NCBI GenBank assembly: GCA_023386965.1
Contig: JAEWIR010000036.1
Span: forward strand, 1 to 50,589
Direction: 5' to 3'
From: Bacteroidota bacterium
GTDB taxonomy: Bacteria > Bacteroidota > Bacteroidia > Flavobacteriales > Weeksellaceae
DNA: 50,589 nt
The number at the start of each line of letters is the position of its first letter. Positions within the stretch are counted from its first letter, which is position 1. Shown here in pieces: positions 1 through 7,415 of this stretch. The translations under genes and the position numbers were made by a program. A model generated the notes under the pieces. It searched no databases. It was not told where the DNA came from and was given only the letters and a program-made list of their open reading frames with translations.

Positions 1-40
1 GGCGAAGCCGCCGCGACTGGTCGCTACGTCCGCTGCAATC

Positions 41-81
41 TTTATTTTCAGGCGGCGGCGAAGCCGCCGCCTGAAAATAAA
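41..81. repeat. Perfect 19-bp GC-rich inverted repeat (hairpin)
   Basis: Arms 41-59 and 63-81 are perfect reverse complements separated by the 3-nt loop GAA. The inner half is a GGC/GCC run and the outer half is A+T-rich, so RNA from either strand would fold with a U-rich 3' flank. The 14-mer at the hairpin centre (57-70) is also present at 1-14, so the window edge may lie inside a second copy. It could be a bidirectional terminator for a gene left of the window, or a unit of a REP-like repeat family. Confidence 0.8.
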
Positions 82-131
82 GGATTTCCGCTCCCATCGC
101 TCACGCAAATCATTATAGTGTTCCATAAGCC

Positions 132-139
132 TACATTTG
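132..139 (+). promoter_or_regulatory. Probable -7 promoter box TACATTTG
   Basis: The sequence matches the Bacteroidota primary-sigma consensus TAnnTTTG, followed by CA, and lies 37 nt before the hydrolase start. I see no well-spaced -33 TTG. Confidence 0.5.
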
Positions 140-175
140 CACGGAATTTGAAAGGAAAAAGTATTTTATTAATCC

Positions 176-1018
176 ATGAAAATCAATATTCAGAAAAATA
201 TCATCATAAAGAATCCCCGGACACGCGACTTCCTCGCTGATGCCTACTATCCGGAAACTTCGCATAAACTTCCGCTGGTCATTTTCGCCCACGGCTACAA
301 AGGATATAAAGACTGGGGTGCCTGGGATTTGATGGCCCAAACAATTGCCCGGGCCGGTTTCTATTTCGTAAAATTCAACTTTTCACATAACGGAACCACA
401 ATAGACAATCCCACTGAATTTGCCGATTTGGAAGCCTTCGCTAATAATAATTTCAGTAAGGAAATGCTGGATTATGAGGCCGTGATTAACCATTTTATCG
501 ATCAACCCGAAATCAATCCTGAAAAACTTGCACTTATAGGCCACAGTCGGGGTGCCGGCATCTCTGTAATCAAAGCTTTTGAAGATGAACGGGTAAAGGC
601 GCTTGTTTCGCTGGCCGGTGTAAGTCACTTCGGCTACCGTTTTCCTTCCGGCGACCGCCTTCGAAGCTGGCAGGAGTCCGGAGTTATGTATTCCGAAAAT
701 GCCCGAACGAAGCAACAAATGCCGCATTATTATCAGTTTTTCGAAGATTATAAGGCCAACGAAGACCGTTTTTCGGTGCAGTACTGTGCCCAGCATCTGG
801 AAAAGCCAATGCTCATCATTCAGGGTACGGAAGATGTGGCGGTGAAGGATAAGGAAGCTTATCTGCTGAATGAATGGTGCAGTGATTCCGAACTGGTAAT
901 GCTGAACGGAGCCAATCATACCCTGGGTGCTGCCGAACCCTGGAATGAAGAACTAATGCCTGCCCACTTATCCCAAGCTACAGATAAAATAATTGACTTT
1001 ATAAAGAATAAATTATAA
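176..1018 (+). CDS. Alpha/beta hydrolase (dienelactone hydrolase/prolyl-peptidase-like)
   Basis: A 280-residue cytosolic alpha/beta-hydrolase. The oxyanion-hole strand with HG is at residues 33-40 and the nucleophile elbow GHSRG at 122-126 (Ser124). The likely acid is Asp220 in the GTED turn and the likely base is His248 in the NHT segment, giving a complete Ser-Asp-His triad. No signal peptide is seen. The substrate cannot be told from sequence; family members cleave esters, peptides or lactones. It is transcribed alone towards terC, with a -7-like box at 132-139. Family assignment is firm, specific activity unknown. Confidence 0.88.
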   Translation: MKINIQKNIIIKNPRTRDFLADAYYPETSHKLPLVIFAHGYKGYKDWGAWDLMAQTIARAGFYFVKFNFSHNGTTIDNPTEFADLEAFANNNFSKEMLDYEAVINHFIDQPEINPEKLALIGHSRGAGISVIKAFEDERVKALVSLAGVSHFGYRFPSGDRLRSWQESGVMYSENARTKQQMPHYYQFFEDYKANEDRFSVQYCAQHLEKPMLIIQGTEDVAVKDKEAYLLNEWCSDSELVMLNGANHTLGAAEPWNEELMPAHLSQATDKIIDFIKNKL

Positions 1019-1036
1019 TTCAGACCGACCAATAGT

Positions 1037-1044
1037 TATTTTTG
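1037..1044 (+). promoter_or_regulatory. Probable -7 promoter box TATTTTTG
   Basis: A TAnnTTTG match followed by CA, 17 nt before the terC ATG. This suggests terC has its own promoter and a very short leader. Confidence 0.55.
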
Positions 1045-1061
1045 CAACAAACAAATAAAAT

Positions 1062-1889
1062 ATGGAATTATTCTCCCTGCTCGAATTACCGAATTTTGCC
1101 GATCCGCAAATATGGATCAGTTTACTAACATTAACGTTCCTTGAAATCGTTCTGGGAGTGGACAATATTATCTTTATTTCCATTATTGCAGATAAACTGC
1201 CTATAGAAAAGCAGCGTTTCGCCCGGAACCTCGGTTTGGCGTTTGCCATGATCTTCCGCGTCATCCTGCTTTTGATGATCAGCTGGATCATAGGTCTTAA
1301 GGAACCGGTACTCAACCTGGGCTGGTTTAATGAGCCTGGCAATGATTTACCGCTGGCTCTTAGCTGGAAGGATATTATCCTCCTGGCGGGCGGTATTTTC
1401 CTGATCGGCAAAAGCACCATGGAAATTCACGCCAAGATGCGGGGTCATGAAGATGTTCCAAAGCCAAAATCCGGCGCTTCAGGTCTGATGACAATGATTA
1501 TCCTGCAGATTATCCTCATTGACATGGTTTTCTCGCTGGATTCCATCCTCACTGCGATCGGTTTGGTGGATAATGTGATGCTGATGATTATTGCCGTGGT
1601 AATCTCAATCGGAATTATGATGGCTTTTGCCGGCCCGATTTCAGCCCTTATCAACAAATATCCAAGTTTGCAAATGCTGGCACTTTCTTTCCTTGTGGTG
1701 ATTGGTGTTATGCTTGTGGCCGAAGGAATTCATCAGCATGTAAGTAAAAATATTATCTACTCGTGTCTGGCATTCAGCCTTATCGTGGAAATGCTGAACA
1801 TCCGTTTTAGGGACAATCAGAAAAAGAGATATCTTAAACTCAATCCTGATCTTAATAACGATCTCAGTATCCGGGAAGATCTTGATTAG
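1062..1889 (+). CDS. TerC family integral membrane protein (first copy)
   Basis: A 275-residue polytopic inner-membrane protein of the TerC family. The diagnostic acidic motifs lie in membrane segments: LGVDNI near residue 32 and FSLDSI near residue 157. About seven hydrophobic segments are visible. TerC proteins are linked to tellurite resistance and to metal (especially manganese) export; which applies here is not shown. The tail is short and charged. It ends 24 nt before a strong bidirectional terminator. A second, longer TerC-family gene lies at 9406-10497 and is clearly a different subfamily. Confidence 0.9.
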   Translation: MELFSLLELPNFADPQIWISLLTLTFLEIVLGVDNIIFISIIADKLPIEKQRFARNLGLAFAMIFRVILLLMISWIIGLKEPVLNLGWFNEPGNDLPLALSWKDIILLAGGIFLIGKSTMEIHAKMRGHEDVPKPKSGASGLMTMIILQIILIDMVFSLDSILTAIGLVDNVMLMIIAVVISIGIMMAFAGPISALINKYPSLQMLALSFLVVIGVMLVAEGIHQHVSKNIIYSCLAFSLIVEMLNIRFRDNQKKRYLKLNPDLNNDLSIREDLD

Positions 1890-1913
1890 ATCCTAAATAA
1901 TGCAATGCAAAAA

Positions 1914-1942
1914 AAAGCCGTTTTCTCAGTGAAAACGGCTTT
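1914..1942. terminator. Bidirectional intrinsic terminator
   Basis: A perfect 12-bp stem (arms 1914-1925 and 1931-1942) with loop TCAGT is flanked by A- and T-rich runs on both sides. It sits between the convergent terC and flavin-reductase genes and would stop transcription from both. Confidence 0.9.
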
Positions 1943-1946
1943 GCTT

Positions 1947-2768
1947 TTATTGTTTAAGAAGTTCCCAGGCTTCGGAAACTTTACTTTCCTGCAGCAGCTT
2001 CTGTGCTTTTAAATGAACTTCTTCATTAGCAGAATAGGTACCTTCCGCCAACTCTTCTGTATTTGCCAGCATTCCAAGGTCATTACCGCTGAAGATGCGG
2101 CTTAATTTTATACTGTCCGGGAGTCTGTCGAAACCAATACCTTTGGTTACCAATGGTTTTGGAACCTCAAAAAGGTTGCTTTCGTTATTACGCGAATACC
2201 AGTTTCCGCCTAATCGTGCCACCAGGTCAAGCTTCATTTGGTCCAGGTTTCCTTCATCATTGAGGTACTCCTCACGTACGTGGATTTTTATCACCTCGCA
2301 AATAACCAGGTTTCCGGCGCCGCCTTCCGTACCCAGGTGTTTTACCTCAATTACTTTACATTCCAGGTTTACAGGGCATTCTTCAATCAGTTTTGGTTTC
2401 ACAAGGTCAGCCTCTTTCATGGTCAGACCAGCTTTTACAAACTCGTTGACCTCCTTTTCATATTCTGTGGAAGCAAGTGATATCTGCTGCACGATATTAA
2501 AGTTTACAATACCGATAACTACCTCTTTAACCTGCAGAACATTTTCCAGCGTGTGTTTGGTGGTATTGTCGCGCACCCTCCTGGCCGGCGAGAAAATAAC
2601 TACCGGCGGGTTGGAACTGAAAAGATTAAAGAAACTGAAAGGACTGAGGTTTACATTCCCTTCCAAATCTATAGTTGACGCTAAAGCTATAGGACGTGGT
2701 GCGATGGCAGTTTGCAGCAGCGTCTGCAGCTGTACGCCGTTAAGCTCATTAGGAGTAATGCTTTTCAT
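1947..2768 (-). CDS. Flavin reductase family protein (FMN-binding split barrel)
   Basis: A 273-residue protein. Its N-terminal ~200 residues match the flavin-reductase-like FMN-binding split barrel: the IAPRPIALAST strand near residue 27 is followed by the LSPFSFFNLFSSNPP segment typical of the FMN phosphate site. The last ~60 residues are an extra helical tail. Family members reduce flavins with NAD(P)H or act as FMN oxidoreductases. It starts 24 nt downstream of fahA and is probably co-transcribed, so a link to aromatic amino-acid breakdown is likely but its reaction is not evident. No secretion signal. Confidence 0.85.
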   Translation of the reverse strand: MKSITPNELNGVQLQTLLQTAIAPRPIALASTIDLEGNVNLSPFSFFNLFSSNPPVVIFSPARRVRDNTTKHTLENVLQVKEVVIGIVNFNIVQQISLASTEYEKEVNEFVKAGLTMKEADLVKPKLIEECPVNLECKVIEVKHLGTEGGAGNLVICEVIKIHVREEYLNDEGNLDQMKLDLVARLGGNWYSRNNESNLFEVPKPLVTKGIGFDRLPDSIKLSRIFSGNDLGMLANTEELAEGTYSANEEVHLKAQKLLQESKVSEAWELLKQ

Positions 2769-2792
2769 ACTGAAATTTGTGATGCTTAACTC

Positions 2793-4040
2793 CTAAATTG
2801 CGGGTAAAATTTTACCGGTCACCTCGCCGAATCCAACACGAATGCCGTCCTTCTCAGCAAAGCCGCGCATGATAACGGTATCATTATCCTCTATAAACTT
2901 CCTCTCGCCATCATTATCCAGCTTAAGAGGGTTTTGTCCGCGCCATGTAAGTTCAAGCATGGAGCCGAAAGAGCGTGGATTTTCGCCTGAAATAGTTCCG
3001 GAGGCATACATGTCTCCAACTTCCACGTTACAGCCGTTTACGGTATGATGTGCGAGCTGCTGGGCCATATTCCAGTACATGTATTTATAGTTACTCTGTG
3101 AAATCAGAGTTTCAGTTCCGTTTTCCGGTTGAATGTAGACTTCCAGATTGATGTCATAATTCTTATCGCCGTCAAATTTCAGGTAATCCAGAACCTCTGG
3201 TTCCTGAACCGGTGAAACGGTGCGGAACCGGTTAAGTGCTTCAAGTGTAACTACCCATGGTGATACCGACGAACCGAAATTCTTGCCCAGGAAAGGCCCC
3301 AGCGGAACATATTCCCAACTTTGGATGTCTCTTGCTGACCAGTCATTGAAAATGACCATACCAAAAATAGCATCCTCGGCCTGAGCTGTGGTGATACTTT
3401 CGCCCATTTCGGTATTCTTATTTACGATAAATGCCATCTCCAGCTCAAAATCCAGCTGCTTACAGGGACCAAACACCGGCTTATCGGCATCCGCTGGTTT
3501 CATCTGACCTTTCGGGCGGATAATGTCTGTACCTGAAACCACGATTGAAGAGGCACGGCCGTGATAACCTACAGGCAGGTGCTTCCAGTTAGGCAGCAGG
3601 GCGTTTGCAGGATCGCGGAACATCTTACCCACATTGGTGGCGTGCTCTATGCTGCTGTAAAAATCAGTGTAATTAGGTACATGAACAGGCATCATCATCT
3701 TCACCTGATCCAGAGCATAAAAGCATTCATCAATACTTTTGTTATCAGCTGAAAGTGCAGAACCTTCAAGCAACAGTTCCTGAAGCCTAAGCCTTACAGC
3801 CGATGTTACCGGTTTTCCCAGTTCTATGAACTCATTTAGAGTATAAGCTTCAAAAACATTGTCTGTAAGACCGTCAATATCATTCAGATATCCGAAATCA
3901 TAAAGGGTGGCCAAATCAATCACCATGTCGCCGATCCTGGTTGCGCAGGCTATATATTCCTGGCCGAAAACCGCAACTCCAAACGGAATGTTATAGATGG
4001 AGAAGTCTGAGTTTTCAGCGTATTTTATAAAAGATGTCAT
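2793..4040 (-). CDS. fahA: Fumarylacetoacetase
   Basis: A 415-residue fumarylacetoacetate hydrolase (EC 3.7.1.2), the last step of tyrosine degradation, giving fumarate and acetoacetate. The N-terminal SH3-like domain spans about 1-115. The catalytic FAH fold follows, with the metal-binding acidic segment DFELEMAF, the DWSARDIQ motif and the PLGPFLGKNF loop. Length matches the long eukaryote-like FAH rather than short bacterial FAH-fold hydrolases. It lies in the same-strand run with hppD and hmgA. The gap from the preceding gene holds an inverted repeat (4058-4098) that may attenuate read-through. Confidence 0.96.
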   Translation of the reverse strand: MTSFIKYAENSDFSIYNIPFGVAVFGQEYIACATRIGDMVIDLATLYDFGYLNDIDGLTDNVFEAYTLNEFIELGKPVTSAVRLRLQELLLEGSALSADNKSIDECFYALDQVKMMMPVHVPNYTDFYSSIEHATNVGKMFRDPANALLPNWKHLPVGYHGRASSIVVSGTDIIRPKGQMKPADADKPVFGPCKQLDFELEMAFIVNKNTEMGESITTAQAEDAIFGMVIFNDWSARDIQSWEYVPLGPFLGKNFGSSVSPWVVTLEALNRFRTVSPVQEPEVLDYLKFDGDKNYDINLEVYIQPENGTETLISQSNYKYMYWNMAQQLAHHTVNGCNVEVGDMYASGTISGENPRSFGSMLELTWRGQNPLKLDNDGERKFIEDNDTVIMRGFAEKDGIRVGFGEVTGKILPAI

Positions 4041-4057
4041 AATGTATCAGTTAAAGA

Positions 4058-4098
4058 AAAGGTTCCTGAAATAAATTTCTTCATTCTTCGGAACCTTT
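4058..4098. repeat. Inverted repeat upstream of fahA
   Basis: Arms AAAGGTTCC (4058-4066) and GGAACCTTT (4090-4098) are perfect complements with a 23-nt loop. The repeat lies between the stop of the secreted unknown (4112) and the fahA start (4040). It could be a weak terminator or attenuator; the loop is long. Confidence 0.45.
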
Positions 4099-4111
4099 GT
4101 TTTTAAATTAG

Positions 4112-4594
4112 TTATTTCTGTTTAGCAGGGCTCTCTTCTGTCCAGTAATCTCCGGTATGGATATCCTTAAGGTACAGAGTTTTGTCACGAACCACCAACT
4201 GCAGTGTCTTGGTGAGCGGGAGTCCAATTCTTTCACCTTCAAGCTTATCTGCCCGCAGTGAAATCATGTTGTGACGGGTACGTACCACATCGCCTGAGAA
4301 TACATTGGATGAGGACTGACCGGTTTGTTTGTCATCAAAAACTTCTACAAAGGTGAGTTGGTCGCCGTTCACTGAAATGAAATTGCGTTCCGTATGATCC
4401 GGAAAATCCCTGATCAGTAAAAACTTTTTACCATCCAGCGTGATTTTCCTCAGGTCTTTATTGGCCTGCCGGCGTTCGGCAGTGCGGTCCAGAATTTTAT
4501 TCATGGTGGCAAACTGAGCCTGCACAGATACTGTAAAAAGCACTGCCATCACCACAAACAGCCTCAACAAACCTGAAGTTTTATTTTTTGACAT
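4112..4594 (-). CDS. Secreted hypothetical protein
   Basis: 160 residues. An N-terminal signal peptide (hydrophobic residues ~10-25, cleavage probably after VQAQ) leads into a mature basic beta-rich domain of about 130 residues. I do not recognise a family. It starts 3 nt after the hppD stop and precedes fahA on the same strand, so it is transcribed with the homogentisate genes although those enzymes are cytosolic. It carries no lipobox and no T9SS tail; a periplasmic location is inferred. The operon position could be incidental. Confidence 0.75.
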   Translation of the reverse strand: MSKNKTSGLLRLFVVMAVLFTVSVQAQFATMNKILDRTAERRQANKDLRKITLDGKKFLLIRDFPDHTERNFISVNGDQLTFVEVFDDKQTGQSSSNVFSGDVVRTRHNMISLRADKLEGERIGLPLTKTLQLVVRDKTLYLKDIHTGDYWTEESPAKQK

Positions 4595-4597
4595 AAA

Positions 4598-5728
4598 TTA
4601 AAGATTTCCTCTTCTTTCCTGCTCTTTCTCCAGTGCTTCAAATAAGGCTTTAAAGTTACCGGCACCAAAACTTTGGGCTCCATGCCTTTCGATAATCTCA
4701 AAGAACAGGGTAGGGCGGTCTTCTACCGGTTTAGTGAAAATCTGAAGCAGATAACCTTCCTCATCACAGTCAATAAGGATACCTAATTCCGACAGTTTTT
4801 TGATGTCCTCGTCTATCTTGCCCACTCTTTCCGGTACCATATCATAATAAGCATCTGGTGGTGCAGGTAAAAATTCAATCCCGCGCGCCTTAAGCTCAGT
4901 AACCGTGTGAATGATATCTTTGGTGGCCACGGCAATATGCTGTACGCCTTCTCCTTCATAAAAATCAAGATATTCCTCTACCTGAGACTTTCTCTTACCT
5001 TCCGCCGGCTCGTTGATCGGGAATTTGGCAAAACCGTTTCCGTTACTCATCACCTTGGACATAAGTGCGGAATATTCAGTGTTGATTTGTTTGTCATCAA
5101 AACTTAGGATGTTCACAAAGCCCATCACCTTCTCATACCATTCCACAGTTGGGATCATACGGTTCCAGTCCACATTGCCCACACAGTGATCCACATAAAG
5201 CAGACCTACTTCAGAAGGATTATATACACTTTCCCATTTCTGATAACCCGGCATAAACGCGCCTGTGTAATTCTTGCGCTCTACAAACATATGAACGGTT
5301 TCGCCGTACGTATAAATTCCGGACATCCGTACCTCACCGAATTCATCTGTCAAAGTTTGGGGTTCCATATAAGGTTTGGCGCCTCTTTTTGTAGTTTCTT
5401 CGAATGCTGAATAAGCGTCATCTACCCAAAGGGCAAGTACCTTAACTCCGTCGCCGTGTTTTTTCTGATGTTCGCAAATCGGAGATTCAGAACTAAGGCC
5501 GGAAGTAAGCACCAAACGGATCTTTCCCTGTTGGATTACGTAAGAAGCTCTGTCCCGGACACCGGTTTCAGGACCTGCATAAGCAACCGACTGAAAACCG
5601 AAGGCTGTTTTATAGAAATGTGCTGCCTGCTTCGCATTTCCTACATAAAATTCAATATAATCGGTTCCGTTAATGGGCAGGAAATTCTCTGCCTGCGCTA
5701 TTTTCTCCGCAAAAGTAAGTGTTGACAT
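4598..5728 (-). CDS. hppD: 4-hydroxyphenylpyruvate dioxygenase
   Basis: Converts 4-hydroxyphenylpyruvate to homogentisate (EC 1.13.11.27). It has two vicinal-oxygen-chelate domains. The iron ligands in the C-terminal half are visible as His181 (VDHCVGN), His264 (VQHIAVAT) and Glu344 (FFEIIERHG), so the active site is intact. I prefer the ATG at 5728 (376 residues, MSTLTF) over the in-frame ATG at 5752, because the extra eight residues are not typical of the family. The next gene starts 3 nt downstream. Together with fahA and hmgA it defines tyrosine/phenylalanine catabolism. Confidence 0.96.
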   Translation of the reverse strand: MSTLTFAEKIAQAENFLPINGTDYIEFYVGNAKQAAHFYKTAFGFQSVAYAGPETGVRDRASYVIQQGKIRLVLTSGLSSESPICEHQKKHGDGVKVLALWVDDAYSAFEETTKRGAKPYMEPQTLTDEFGEVRMSGIYTYGETVHMFVERKNYTGAFMPGYQKWESVYNPSEVGLLYVDHCVGNVDWNRMIPTVEWYEKVMGFVNILSFDDKQINTEYSALMSKVMSNGNGFAKFPINEPAEGKRKSQVEEYLDFYEGEGVQHIAVATKDIIHTVTELKARGIEFLPAPPDAYYDMVPERVGKIDEDIKKLSELGILIDCDEEGYLLQIFTKPVEDRPTLFFEIIERHGAQSFGAGNFKALFEALEKEQERRGNL

Positions 5729-5837
5729 GTTTTCTGATTTTTGAAATGCCAATTTACGAAATTTTAAAACGCTACAAAAATTACAGTTTTTTAAAGTGAT
5801 GCGTAAGGTTTAAAAAGTAAGCCTAATAAATGCAGAA

Positions 5838-5856
5838 GTCCCGCACGAAACGGGAC
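5838..5856 (-). terminator. Probable terminator after the CoA-transferase gene
   Basis: GTCCCG (5838-5843) and CGGGAC (5851-5856) form a GC-rich stem with a 7-nt loop, 12 nt past the stop of the gene ending at 5869. The U-tract is poor, so termination may be partial and allow read-through into hppD. Confidence 0.55.
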
Positions 5857-5868
5857 CTCTTATTATCT

Positions 5869-7146
5869 TTAAAGACATTTAAATCTTTCAAATGTAGCAA
5901 GTTCAAGCATTTCCCGGTCATCGGGATGGGAAATCTCAATTAATGCCTTCGCGCGCTGTCTCAGGCTCTTGCCATATAGATAAGCGGTTCCGAATTCCGT
6001 TACCACATAATGGATATGTCCTCTTGTGGTAACAACACCGGCTCCCTGTTTCAGGTAAGGAACAATCCTCGGCACCCCTTTTTTTGTACGGGAAGATATG
6101 GCGATGATCGGTTTACCACCCGGCGACAGGGCTGCACCCCGCATAAAATCCATCTGCCCGCCGATGCCGCTGAACTGATAGGTCCCAATTGAATCTGCAC
6201 AAACCTGGCCGGTGAGGTCAATTTCAATAGCGGAGTTGATGGCCACCATTTTTTTGTTCTTCATAATGTTGATGGGGTAGTTCACATGTTCCACATCCAT
6301 GAAGGCGAAAGATGGATTATCGTCTATATAATCGTAAAGTTTACGGGTCCCGAAAGCGAAACTGGTAATGGTCCTGTTCAGGTGGGTTCCTTTGTATTTA
6401 TTATTGATGACATCATTGGCCACCAGATCTACAATTCCGTCACTGATCATCTCAGTGTGCACGCCCAGGTCCTTATGATTGTGCAGACATTTCAAAACAG
6501 CATCGGGAATGGTACCAATTCCCATCTGCAGGGTGGAGCGGTCGTCAATAAGTTCGGCTACATTCTTACCGATCAGCAGTTCCTCGTTGCCTACTTTCGC
6601 ACCATAATCCACGGTAAGCAGTTCCTCTTCATGCCAAACCATTTTATGGATTTTGCTGAAGTGTATCATACCGTCGCCATGTGTACGCGGCATGCGCGGA
6701 TTAACCTGCGCAATGATCGTTTTGGCCGTATCCACTGCGCTTCTGGCCACATCCACAGATGTTCCCAAAGTGCAGTATCCATGCTGGTCCGGTGGGGACA
6801 CTGTTACCATAGCTACATCAATAGGAAGATGACCATTCTTGAATAGGATGGGTATTTCGCTAAGGAAAACGGGTACAAAATCTCCCTGATCGGAATTTAC
6901 AGCCTGCCGAACAGGAGTGGAAACAAAAAGTGAATTAATATAAAAACTGTCTTTATACTCCGGCTTTGCAATTTCCACTTTTCCCTGTTGCGTAATGGAC
7001 ACAAATTCCACATCCCTGAGCCTGGAAGACTGTCTGGCCAGTTCATCGATAAGAAGATTGGGGGTACATGCACTTCCGTGCGAGAAAATCCTGTCACCGC
7101 TTTTGATGAGTGACACCGCTTCTTCAGCGCTTACATATTGAACCAT
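5869..7146 (-). CDS. Acetyl-CoA hydrolase/transferase family protein (CoA-transferase)
   Basis: 425 residues, full length for the acetyl-CoA hydrolase/4-hydroxybutyrate CoA-transferase (Cat1-like) family. The family moves CoA between acyl groups through a gamma-glutamyl-CoA thioester. The probable catalytic residue is Glu232 in the HTEMISDG motif, and the GIGGQMDF/GA glycine-rich loop is present near residue 325. It lies between hmgA and hppD on the same strand. Because FahA releases acetoacetate, a role in making acetoacetyl-CoA is an attractive inference, though the family also acts on acetate, succinate and 4-hydroxybutyrate. A TAAATTTG box lies upstream at 7178-7185. Confidence 0.88.
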   Translation of the reverse strand: MVQYVSAEEAVSLIKSGDRIFSHGSACTPNLLIDELARQSSRLRDVEFVSITQQGKVEIAKPEYKDSFYINSLFVSTPVRQAVNSDQGDFVPVFLSEIPILFKNGHLPIDVAMVTVSPPDQHGYCTLGTSVDVARSAVDTAKTIIAQVNPRMPRTHGDGMIHFSKIHKMVWHEEELLTVDYGAKVGNEELLIGKNVAELIDDRSTLQMGIGTIPDAVLKCLHNHKDLGVHTEMISDGIVDLVANDVINNKYKGTHLNRTITSFAFGTRKLYDYIDDNPSFAFMDVEHVNYPINIMKNKKMVAINSAIEIDLTGQVCADSIGTYQFSGIGGQMDFMRGAALSPGGKPIIAISSRTKKGVPRIVPYLKQGAGVVTTRGHIHYVVTEFGTAYLYGKSLRQRAKALIEISHPDDREMLELATFERFKCL

Positions 7147-7177
7147 ACAATGAAGTTATATTGCTGTGAATATTTCT

Positions 7178-7185
7178 CAAATTTA
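7178..7185 (-). promoter_or_regulatory. Possible -7 promoter box TAAATTTG
   Basis: Read on the minus strand it matches TAnnTTTG, 32 nt before the CoA-transferase start. This suggests the gene can be transcribed separately from hmgA, consistent with the terminator-like hairpin just downstream of hmgA. Confidence 0.4.
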
Positions 7186-7378
7186 CCCTTTTCACTTCAA
7201 AGGAGAAATGAGTAAACTCAGTTTTTCAGTAATTTTTTAAAGTTTTACAGTTAATAAATGATGCTAAACCTACCACTTTCTGTAATAAGTTTCCCTCCAC
7301 AAAGATCTATGAGATATCCGACTGATGTTCACACCACTACAGCGTAAATCACTGTTAGAGAGATTAAAGCAGGAAATA

Positions 7379-7408
7379 AAAAAGGCCAAATCCTTTCAGA
7401 TGGCCTTC
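7379..7408 (-). terminator. Intrinsic terminator after hmgA
   Basis: AAAGGCCA (7381-7388) and TGGCCTT (7401-7407) form a stem with an ~12-nt loop; read on the minus strand it is followed by TTTTTATTT. It lies just downstream of the hmgA stop (7416). The remaining ~230 bases up to the CoA-transferase start hold no gene that I can support. Confidence 0.7.
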
Positions 7409-7415
7409 TGTACTG

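Noticed and set aside
2095..2796. Plus-strand open frame of 233 codons over the flavin-reductase gene
   Set aside because: Antisense shadow; Ser/Arg/Pro-rich translation without domain, while the minus-strand protein has a clear family.
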